From an uncultured Collinsella sp. (GTDB taxonomy: Bacteria; Actinomycetota; Coriobacteriia; Coriobacteriales; Coriobacteriaceae): a stretch of DNA of 48,578 nt. Shown here in pieces: positions 15,689-22,199 of this stretch. The stretch spans positions 1-48,578 of the forward strand of contig CATYLC010000016.1 in NCBI GenBank assembly GCA_958408685.1, written 5' to 3'. A program made the position numbers and the translations under genes. Numbering within the stretch: position 1 is the first letter of the stretch; the number at the start of each line of letters is the position of its first letter. A model generated the notes under the pieces. That model had not been told where the DNA came from. It saw only the letters and a list, made by a program, of their open reading frames with translations, and made no database searches.

Positions 15689-16822
15689 TTACTTCCAAAC
15701 GCGCTCGGCAATGCGCTTGACCAGCGCGATCTTTGCCCACTGTTCGTCCTCGGTCAGCTTGTTGCCAATCTCGCAGCTGGCAAAGCCACACTGCGGAGAC
15801 AGATACAGGTTCTCGAGCGGCACGTACTTTGCCGCCTCGCGGATGCGCTCGACGATGGCGTCCTCGTTCTCGAGCTCTGCCGCCTTGGTGGTTACCAAGC
15901 CCAGCACGACCTTCTTGCCGGGAGCGACGTACTTGAGCGGCTCAAAGCCGCCGGCGCGCGGCGTGTCGAACTCCAGATAGAACGCATCGACATTCTCATG
16001 TGCGAACAGGTACGGCGCGATGGGATCGTAGCCGCCTTCAAAAGCGTAGGTGGAGTGGTAGTTGCCGCGGCACACGTGCGTGTTGATAACCAGATCGTCG
16101 GGCTTGCCCTCGGTGGCGGCGTTGTTGAGCGCCACGCCCAGCTCGCTTACCTTTTGCAGGTCGACCGGGCTCATGCCGGTTTTGGCGACAAAATCGGTAT
16201 CGCAGTAGATACCCCAGGTGCAGTCATCAAACTGGATGTTGCGGCAGCCTGCTGCGTACAGGTCGGCGATCACCGTGCGATAAGCGGCTGCAATGGCGTC
16301 GGCAAGTTCCTCATCGGTCTTATAGACAGCGCGCAGGCTCTCCTGCTGGCCGTCGCAGCGATCGAGCGTGACCTCAGAGAACGTCTGGATCGGCGCCGGA
16401 ATGGTCTGGCGTGCGACCTGGCCCTCCCCCTCAAGCGCCTTGACGAACTTAAAATGCTCGACGAACGGGTGGTTCTCGCCGCTAATGGGACCGGTAACCA
16501 CAGCGGTGTCGGCCGTCGTCTCCTCGTCATGGAACATATAACCCGTGCGTGAGGTACGGCGCTCAATGCCGTTGAGTCCCCACATAAAATCGAGGTGCCA
16601 GTAGCTGCGGCGGAACTCGCCATCGGTAATCACCTGCAAGCCGGCAGCCTTCTGCTTGGCCACTAAGTCGCGGATGGCCTCGTCCTCGACGGCCTTAAGG
16701 CCGGAAGCGTCGAGTTTACCCGCGACATAGGCGGCACGGGCGTCCTTTACAGCCTGCGGACGAAGAAAACTGCCGACGATATCGGCACGAAACGGCGCGT
16801 TCGGTTGAATCGAAGTGCTCAT
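15689..16822 (-). CDS. MetE C-terminal-domain-like methyltransferase
   Basis: A 377-residue protein of the cobalamin-independent methionine synthase (MetE) catalytic-domain family, of the stand-alone YxjG/YxjH type. The zinc ligands of MetE can be read: His and Cys in NTHVCRGN, Glu in FYLEFD and Cys in SPQCGF. The N-terminus has the family motif DIVGSFLRP, and DGEFRRSYW is also present. It probably transfers a methyl group to homocysteine or a related thiol; the methyl donor of such short forms is not settled. The ATG at 16822 follows GGGAG by 7 bases. A LysR gene lies upstream in the same direction with a perfect 8+8 dyad between them, suggesting direct control. Confidence 0.87.
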   Translation of the reverse strand: MSTSIQPNAPFRADIVGSFLRPQAVKDARAAYVAGKLDASGLKAVEDEAIRDLVAKQKAAGLQVITDGEFRRSYWHLDFMWGLNGIERRTSRTGYMFHDEETTADTAVVTGPISGENHPFVEHFKFVKALEGEGQVARQTIPAPIQTFSEVTLDRCDGQQESLRAVYKTDEELADAIAAAYRTVIADLYAAGCRNIQFDDCTWGIYCDTDFVAKTGMSPVDLQKVSELGVALNNAATEGKPDDLVINTHVCRGNYHSTYAFEGGYDPIAPYLFAHENVDAFYLEFDTPRAGGFEPLKYVAPGKKVVLGLVTTKAAELENEDAIVERIREAAKYVPLENLYLSPQCGFASCEIGNKLTEDEQWAKIALVKRIAERVWK

Positions 16823-16908
16823 AGATATCTCCCTTTGCATTGGTTGCTTTACTGGGACAGAGTATGAGCGTTCATATGGCCATCGTAAAATATACGTTTA
16901 TAACAGTT

Positions 16909-16931
16909 TGATATAGATGCTTCCTATATCA
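16909..16931 (-). promoter_or_regulatory. LysR-type operator dyad upstream of the MetE-like gene
   Basis: TGATATAG and CTATATCA flank a 7-base centre, a perfect 8-bp dyad. It sits 87 bases upstream of the MetE-like start and just past the end of the lysR gene, the usual place for a LysR activation site. Confidence 0.65.
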
Positions 16932-16958
16932 GTCTGGACTGCCATAAAGAGACTTGAA

Positions 16959-16973
16959 CTGTGCGGAGCACAG
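16959..16973 (-). terminator. Small hairpin after lysR gene 2
   Basis: CTGTGC-GGA-GCACAG lies 5 bases past the stop of the LysR gene, followed on the minus strand by a weakly T-rich run. It is probably a weak or partial terminator. Confidence 0.35.
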
Positions 16974-16977
16974 CAGC

Positions 16978-17874
16978 CTAGATATGCTGACGAATCGCGT
17001 CGATATAGGCCCGACCGTAGCGCGTGAGCGTCGTATTTTTGCGCGTGATAATGCCAATCTCCATGTATTCGTCCACATCGAGCGGAATCGAGATAATACC
17101 GGGGCCGTTAAGTTCATGGCTGATCACGCCCGAACACACCGTGTAACCGTTAAGGCCCATAGCCAGGTTGAACAGCGTCGCACGGTCGCGCACGCGGATA
17201 TTCTTGCGGCGCTCAAAGGTCGAGGTCAGCTCCTCAGAATAATAAAACGAGTTATAGCTGCCCTGCTCATAGGACAGGAATGGGTAGTCTTCCAAGTCCT
17301 CGAGCGTCACACTCGAGCGACCCGCCAGCGGATGGTCGGCGCACACGAAGACATGCGGCGCGGCGCAGAAGAGTCCTTCGAACACGAGCTCGTTGGCCAC
17401 CAGCATGCGCTCGATGACCTCGCGATTGTGCTCCGACAGATACAGGATGCCGAGCTCGCTTTTCATATGCGCGACATCCTCGATAATCTCGTGAGTCTGC
17501 TCCTCGCGCAGGGTGAAGTCGTAACGCGCGGCATCGAACTCGCGGATCACGTCAACAAACGCGTTAACGGCAAAGGAATAATGCTGGCAACTCACACTAA
17601 AGTGCGGCACCTGCTCGGATGCGCCCTTGTACTTGCCCTCGAGCAGGTCGGCCTGGTCGAGTACCTGACGCGCGTAGCCCAAGAAGGTCTCGCCTTCCTC
17701 GGACACAATGACGCCCTTGTTGGTGCGCTCAAAGATATGCACGCCCATCTCGTTTTCGAGATCGCGGATCGACGCGGTAATCGAAGGCTGCGATACAAAG
17801 AGCCGGCGCGAGGCCTCGGTAATGCTGCCGCATTCGGCAACTTTGACGACATATCTGAGCTGCTGGAGCTTCAT
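16978..17874 (-). CDS. LysR-family regulator 2, probable regulator of the MetE-like gene
   Basis: A 298-residue LysR regulator: winged helix at residues about 1-60 (MKLQQLRYVVKVAECGSITEASRRLFVSQPSITASIRDLE) and effector domain from about 90 on. The ATG at 17874 follows AAGGAG by 6 bases; the longer in-frame extension is coding sequence of the upstream HAD gene in another frame. It begins 10 bases after the HAD gene stop, so the two may be co-transcribed. The MetE-like gene is next in the same direction with an LysR-type dyad between. By analogy with MetR and CysB-type regulators, sulfur or methionine status is a plausible signal, but this is inference. Confidence 0.9.
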   Translation of the reverse strand: MKLQQLRYVVKVAECGSITEASRRLFVSQPSITASIRDLENEMGVHIFERTNKGVIVSEEGETFLGYARQVLDQADLLEGKYKGASEQVPHFSVSCQHYSFAVNAFVDVIREFDAARYDFTLREEQTHEIIEDVAHMKSELGILYLSEHNREVIERMLVANELVFEGLFCAAPHVFVCADHPLAGRSSVTLEDLEDYPFLSYEQGSYNSFYYSEELTSTFERRKNIRVRDRATLFNLAMGLNGYTVCSGVISHELNGPGIISIPLDVDEYMEIGIITRKNTTLTRYGRAYIDAIRQHI

Positions 17875-17884
17875 GGCTGTCTCC

Positions 17885-18793
17885 TTAGCTGTTCGCGAGA
17901 TTCGCGTCGGCAGTACCCGGCAGGCGCATAAACGGCGGCATCTCCCCCGTCGCGGCGCAGGCGGCAATCTGATGCAAAGCCCCGGCGACCGCATCATCTG
18001 CCGCGGCGCCGATATGCCAGCGCGCGGCAGCCGTGACGGCCTCGTTGGCATTGGCGACTGCAACGGAGTTGGGAACGGCATCGATCATGGGCAGATCGTT
18101 ATCGGAATCGCCAAATACAGCCACCTCGTCGGGCGTCAGGCCCAAGGCGCGCGCCAGCTCCAGCGCAGCGCAGCCCTTGTCCCAACCATCCGGAAGGATG
18201 TCGAACAGGCGCACTCGGTTGTTGGGAAACACAAGCGAAAGTTCCGGTACCTCAACGGCAACGCGCTCGCGTAGCTCCGCGAGCTCCTCACGCGAACGGG
18301 CACTCCAGATATTCGCCTTAAACACCGGCGCGCCATCGACAACAGGACGGCACGGGGCCTCTTCGCCTTTGAGCCACGCATTACCGCCCGACTCCATGGC
18401 GCGACGAACGCGCTCGGGATCGCTCGTCACGCAGTAGGCATCGTTATCCCAAAAGTCGTCACCCAGGCTGTAGACTTTTAGAAATGTATCGTCGGTTTCT
18501 TGCTCCAGATAGTCAGCCAAACGTATCAGAGCATCGTTGTCGATTGCGCGCGAAGCGACTACTTCGCCGTCGACAAACATCACCTGGCCGTTACAGAACG
18601 CACCGGTCGAAAAACACTCGGAACGGTTTTTGAACATCCAGCCCATCGCGGACGGCTGACGACCCGAAACCGGCCCAAAGTGCAGACCCGCCGCCTGCAT
18701 GGCATGAATACCCTCAATGGCGTAGTCGCTGGCGCCGTCATGCCCGGCTGGAATCAGCGTATCGTCCATATCGGTCAGCACAAGTTTGATCAT
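17885..18793 (-). CDS. Cof-type HAD-IIB phosphatase
   Basis: A 302-residue haloacid-dehalogenase-fold hydrolase. Motif I is DMDDTL (Asp8 nucleophile, Asp10 acid/base), motif II the Ser of GPVSGRQ, motif III the Lys region near DGWDKGCAAL, and motif IV GDSDNDLPMI. A large C2 cap lies between motifs II and III, as in the Cof/YbiV sugar-phosphate and cofactor phosphatases. It starts at an ATG preceded by GGGGGAC. It is divergent from the thiamine operon leader and just upstream of the LysR gene. The substrate is unknown; Cof-type enzymes often hydrolyse pyridoxal phosphate, thiamine intermediates or sugar phosphates. Confidence 0.88.
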   Translation of the reverse strand: MIKLVLTDMDDTLIPAGHDGASDYAIEGIHAMQAAGLHFGPVSGRQPSAMGWMFKNRSECFSTGAFCNGQVMFVDGEVVASRAIDNDALIRLADYLEQETDDTFLKVYSLGDDFWDNDAYCVTSDPERVRRAMESGGNAWLKGEEAPCRPVVDGAPVFKANIWSARSREELAELRERVAVEVPELSLVFPNNRVRLFDILPDGWDKGCAALELARALGLTPDEVAVFGDSDNDLPMIDAVPNSVAVANANEAVTAAARWHIGAAADDAVAGALHQIAACAATGEMPPFMRLPGTADANLANS

Positions 18794-18860
18794 AGAGTCC
18801 CCCAGTCATTTTCACCGCAACCATTGTAACGGTGCGCTAGTATAGGGAACAACAGATTCG

Positions 18861-18952
18861 ATGCGGGAGTGCCGGCGGTGCAAACCACAAGGCTGAGAGG
18901 GCATGGGGCCCAATCCTTTGAACCTGTCAGTTAATGCTGGCGTAGGGAGCAT
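18861..18952 (+). promoter_or_regulatory. TPP riboswitch (THI element)
   Basis: The conserved blocks GGCTGAGAGGGC and TGAACCTGTCAGTTAATGCTGG with GTAGGGA are all present, and the ends ATGC/GCAT close the P1 stem. Thiamine pyrophosphate binding lowers expression of downstream thiamine genes. An intrinsic terminator follows 13 bases later, so control is probably by transcription attenuation. Confidence 0.97.
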
Positions 18953-18964
18953 GCCGCCTTTACA

Positions 18965-18994
18965 GGGGCGCTGTCTATGCACAGCGCCCCTTTT
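18965..18994 (+). terminator. Riboswitch-controlled intrinsic terminator
   Basis: GGGGCGCTGT and ACAGCGCCCC form a perfect 10-bp stem with a 6-base loop and TTTT tail, between the TPP aptamer and the thiM ribosome binding site. It is the likely expression platform. Confidence 0.9.
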
Positions 18995-19016
18995 CTATGC
19001 CAAGGAGGCATGTGCA

Positions 19017-19856
19017 GTGATTGATTCGGAACAGCTTAAGCAAAATGTGGTCAAGGCCGTGGAGGAGATTCGCGCCACCAATCCGATGGCAGGCTCCATC
19101 ACCAACACGGTGACGATCGACTTTGTCGCCAACGCGCAGCTCGCCGTGGGCGGATCGGCCGCCATGGTCTATCTGCCCGACGAGGGCGAGGCGCTCGTTG
19201 CCGGCGGCGGCGCCATCTATCTCAACATGGGCACGCTCTTCCCCATCTACGAGCAGACGATTCCCCGCGCGGCGAAGGCGGCACACGACGCCGACAAGCC
19301 CTGGGTGCTCGATCCGGTGGGCCTGGGCATCGGTAGCCTGCGCACCCAGTTGGTAAACGAGCTCAAGCAGTACAAGCCCGCCATCGTGCGTGGCAACGCC
19401 TCCGAGATTATCGCGCTCGCCGGCCTGTGGGGTCTTGAGGGCGAGGCGGCCGATCTGAGCCGCGTGCGCGGTGTCGATACCACCGACACGGTAGACGCCG
19501 CCCGCGATGCCGCGGTGGCGCTCGCCCGCTACACCGGCGGCGCCGTAGTGGTCTCGGGCGAAGTCGACCTGATCACCGACGGCGCGACGGTGGCCAAGTC
19601 CCACGGCGGCAGCCCACTCATGTCCAAGATCACCGGCTGCGGCTGCTCGCAGGGCGGCGTGCTGGCCGTGTACGCCTGCGCCGCCGATCCGTTTACGGCA
19701 GCCGTCTGCGGCACCGCCGTCTACAACGTCGCTGGCACGCGTGCTGCCGCCGTCGCCGATGCCCCGGCAAGCTTTAAGGTCGCCTTTATCGACGAGCTCT
19801 ACCGCGCGAGCGCCCAGGACATCGCCGATAACCGACTCGAGCTCGAGGAGGCATAA
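19017..19856 (+). CDS. thiM: Hydroxyethylthiazole kinase
   Basis: A 279-residue ribokinase-fold kinase that phosphorylates 4-methyl-5-(2-hydroxyethyl)thiazole, the salvage route to the thiazole half of thiamine. Visible features are GSITNTVTIDFVANAQLAVGGSAAM, NMGTL, the VLDPVGLG segment, the anion-hole region KITGCGCSQGG (where Cys stands at the catalytic position, as in other ThiM proteins) and RGNASEI. The start is the GTG at 19017, 8 bases after AAGGAGG; upstream in-frame ATGs fall inside the riboswitch. It is first gene of a TPP-controlled operon with a thiamine-binding protein gene and thiE. Confidence 0.95.
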   Translation: MIDSEQLKQNVVKAVEEIRATNPMAGSITNTVTIDFVANAQLAVGGSAAMVYLPDEGEALVAGGGAIYLNMGTLFPIYEQTIPRAAKAAHDADKPWVLDPVGLGIGSLRTQLVNELKQYKPAIVRGNASEIIALAGLWGLEGEAADLSRVRGVDTTDTVDAARDAAVALARYTGGAVVVSGEVDLITDGATVAKSHGGSPLMSKITGCGCSQGGVLAVYACAADPFTAAVCGTAVYNVAGTRAAAVADAPASFKVAFIDELYRASAQDIADNRLELEEA

Positions 19857-19859
19857 GCC

Positions 19860-20201
19860 ATGTCCGAGCCCGCAACCAATGCCGGCATGAACACGCTCGT
19901 CGCTGTGGCCATCGCCCCGTGCGGCACCGGCGATGAGCTATCCGCCGAGGTCGCCGAGGTCGTGCGCGTCATTCGCGAGAGCGGCCTTCCCAACCGCACC
20001 ACCTCGATGTTCACCGAGATCGAGGGCGACTGGGACGAGGTCATGCAGGTCGTGCGCGACGCAACCTTTGTGTTGGCGAGCAAGGGCATCCGCACCGAAG
20101 TCGTGCTCAAAGCCGATATCCGACCCGGATTTACCGACACCATGACCGGCAAGCTCGAGCGCATGGAAGCACAAATCAAGAAGCAGGAGGAAGCACGATG
20201 A
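19860..20201 (+). CDS. MTH1187-family thiamine-binding protein
   Basis: A 113-residue protein of the MTH1187/YkoF family (DUF77), small ferredoxin-like domains that bind thiamine or its hydroxymethylpyrimidine half. Characteristic stretches are VAVAIAPCGTGDELSAEVAEVVRVI, TTSMFTEIEGDWDEVM and EVVLKADIRPGF. The ATG lies 3 bases after the thiM stop with GGAGG upstream, and its end overlaps the thiE start by 4 bases (ATGA), so translation is probably coupled. Placement inside a TPP-controlled salvage operon supports a role in binding or handing over a thiamine precursor; the ligand is inferred. Confidence 0.88.
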   Translation: MSEPATNAGMNTLVAVAIAPCGTGDELSAEVAEVVRVIRESGLPNRTTSMFTEIEGDWDEVMQVVRDATFVLASKGIRTEVVLKADIRPGFTDTMTGKLERMEAQIKKQEEAR

Positions 20202-20893
20202 GCATCCGCGACAACCTTGATATCTCGGCCTATCTGGTACTCGGCCCCGAAAACACGCTCGGGCGCCCCATGGGCGATGTGGTGGCCCAGGCACTCGACG
20301 CAGGCTTTACCTGCATCCAGGTGCGCTCCAAGGTGGCAAGCGCCCGCGAGATCATTGCGCTGACCGGCAACGCCGCGCAGGCAATCGCACAGGCCGGCAA
20401 GACCGGTCAGGTCGCCCTGCTGATCGACGACCGTCTGGACTGTGTGCTTGCCGCGCGCGAGCAGGGTATTGCTGTCGACGGCGTGCACGTGGGCCAGAGC
20501 GATATTCCCGTCGAGGTCTGTCGCAAGTTGCTGGGCCCCGACGCCATCGTGGGCCTTTCCGCCCGTTGCGAGGAGATGCTCGAGTACGTCAAGACCGCCG
20601 ACATGAGCCTAGTCGACTACCTGGGCATCGGCCCACTCCACGAGACCGAGACCAAGCGCGACTGCGGACGCGCGGCCGACGGCTCTATCATCACCAAGAG
20701 CTTTGAGGACCTGGCCGCACTCCACGCGGCAAGCCCCGTGCCCATCGTGGTGGGCGGCGGCGTCAAGACGGCCGACCTGCCGCAGCTCAAGGCCACCGGC
20801 GTCGACGGCTTCTTTGTGGTGAGTGCCGTCTGCAGCGCCGATGACCCCTACGCCGCGGCCAAGGAGCTCGTCGACACCTGGCAGCAGGCATAG
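20198..20893 (+). CDS. thiE: Thiamine phosphate synthase
   Basis: A 231-residue TIM-barrel enzyme that joins thiazole phosphate and HMP pyrophosphate to give thiamine phosphate. Family signatures are CIQVRSK (usually IQLREK), the diphosphate-binding LLIDDRLDCVLA, GVHVGQSDIP, VGLSARC, DYLGIGPLHETETK and the phosphate-binding VVGGGVKTADL. The ATG at 20198 overlaps the previous gene and GGAGG lies just upstream. With thiM it forms the salvage and coupling steps; no HMP kinase (thiD) or de novo genes are in the window, so those must be elsewhere or absent. Confidence 0.94.
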   Translation: MSIRDNLDISAYLVLGPENTLGRPMGDVVAQALDAGFTCIQVRSKVASAREIIALTGNAAQAIAQAGKTGQVALLIDDRLDCVLAAREQGIAVDGVHVGQSDIPVEVCRKLLGPDAIVGLSARCEEMLEYVKTADMSLVDYLGIGPLHETETKRDCGRAADGSIITKSFEDLAALHAASPVPIVVGGGVKTADLPQLKATGVDGFFVVSAVCSADDPYAAAKELVDTWQQA

Positions 20894-20937
20894 GCATAAG
20901 CCGAGCAGTTGCTCCGCGACCCCATAACTTCAGCAAT

Positions 20938-20983
20938 GGAAAACGCATCCCAGTTTGGATCTCCATTCCGGGATGCGCTTTCC
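20938..20983. terminator. Bidirectional terminator between thiE and the patatin gene
   Basis: GGAAAACGCATCCC and GGGATGCGCTTTCC form a 14-bp stem with one mismatch. It sits between convergent genes. Confidence 0.78.
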
Positions 20984-21005
20984 GCCGAGATGGCGGCAGC
21001 AGCCT

Positions 21006-21875
21006 CTACCCTGCCAGATATGCCTCCAGTGCCGACAAGGTCGCCTCCGCATCGCGGCGACCAATCTGGTAGATGCGCTCAAGTTCATCGGGCTCGCGAC
21101 ACAGCGACGGCACCTTCACCGATTCGCTCGGCCGCACCACAAAGATCTCGCCGGCAGCCTCGCGACGTGCCAGGTCATCGAGCGTGGCATTGTAGACCTC
21201 ATGCCGATGCTCGAGCGCTGCGACAAACTCCGGATAGTGACGGAACACGCGCCGCAGCATGGGCATCACGCTGTTGGGCTGCTTCGCAAAGCCCGCCGGC
21301 TGCGTGAGCACCACGATATTGCGGTCATACCCCTGCGCAAACAGCCAAGCGCTGGGAATGGAATCGGCCACGCCGCCATCCAGGTACTTGCGGCCCTCAA
21401 TGGCGACAGGACGCGTCGCCACGGGAATTGCCGACGACGCCCGGATCCACTCGATATCGCGCTCGTCGCCATACGGCAGATCGTGATAGACGGCCTTGCC
21501 CGTCTCGATATCGGTACACACGCACGTAAACCGCATGGGGCAGGCGCGATATGTCTCCAGGTCGATGGGATCGCGCTCGATGGGCACCTCGTGATAGGCA
21601 AAATCGGCATTGAACATATCGCCGGTTCGCAGCCAGCTGGTCACGCTTGCGTAGCGCTTGTCGGCACAATAGGCCTTGTTGTAGCGAATGGCGCGGCCGA
21701 TCTGGCGCGATTTAAAATTGTAGCCAAACGCCGCGCCCGCCGAGACACCCACCATATGGTCGCAAGTTAAGCCGTGCTCCATCCAAACGTCGAGCACGCC
21801 CGCCGTATACATACCGCGGTAGCCGCCTCCCTCGAGTGCCAGCCCCACCGTGCGCGTCGTATTTGACTGTGCCAT
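21006..21875 (-). CDS. Patatin-like phospholipase
   Basis: A 289-residue patatin-fold acyl hydrolase. The oxyanion-hole loop ALEGGGYRG is at residues 13-21, the nucleophile Ser in GVSAGA at about 43-48, and the catalytic Asp in DGGVADSIP at about 166-174, so the Ser-Asp dyad is complete. These proteins hydrolyse phospholipid or other acyl esters; this cytoplasmic bacterial subgroup (YjjU-like) is poorly characterised. It starts at an ATG with GGAG 8 bases upstream. It is convergent with thiE and divergent from the first c-di-GMP gene across a 324-bp gap. Confidence 0.9.
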   Translation of the reverse strand: MAQSNTTRTVGLALEGGGYRGMYTAGVLDVWMEHGLTCDHMVGVSAGAAFGYNFKSRQIGRAIRYNKAYCADKRYASVTSWLRTGDMFNADFAYHEVPIERDPIDLETYRACPMRFTCVCTDIETGKAVYHDLPYGDERDIEWIRASSAIPVATRPVAIEGRKYLDGGVADSIPSAWLFAQGYDRNIVVLTQPAGFAKQPNSVMPMLRRVFRHYPEFVAALEHRHEVYNATLDDLARREAAGEIFVVRPSESVKVPSLCREPDELERIYQIGRRDAEATLSALEAYLAG

Positions 21876-22199
21876 GCGACCATCTCCGTCCCCACAAATT
21901 CAAACGGAACAAGTATACCCGTCAACATATATCGTCTCAGTCGCATTTTCATCGAACATCGCATCGTCGCGCTACCGCCTGTCGAATAATAGCCGCCCAC
22001 AGCATGTGCACCCATATATAATTGTGTACTGTTGTTTACACTACTCAGCTGTTATCAACAGCGAACATTAGCCGACAAATTAACTCAACAACGCAGCAAG
22101 GCGGGGGCCTGAATACACGCAAAACGCCGAGCAACGACGCGTGTACACAACGAGCTCGCCCGACGCAATCCGCCCCGACCTCAGAAAGCCGCTTAGAAC
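21876..22199. other. 324-bp gene-free divergent region
   Basis: This separates the patatin gene from the GGDEF/EAL gene. It holds a TATAAT box (22017-22022), a TTTACA (22035-22040) and a small palindrome GCTGTT-ATC-AACAGC (22048-22062), plausible promoter or operator parts for the plus-strand gene, and a TATACT-type box on the minus strand (21912-21917). No convincing -35/-10 pair with correct spacing and no small gene with a ribosome binding site was found. Confidence 0.4.

Noticed and set aside
16853..16859. Extra GGGACAG site upstream of the MetE-like gene
   Set aside because: A bare 7-mer without flanking inverted arms or a nearby stop codon; expected by chance in a window this long.
18903..19016. 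Longer N-terminus for ThiM
   Set aside because: It would be translated from the riboswitch aptamer and terminator; GTG at 19017 has a perfect ribosome binding site.
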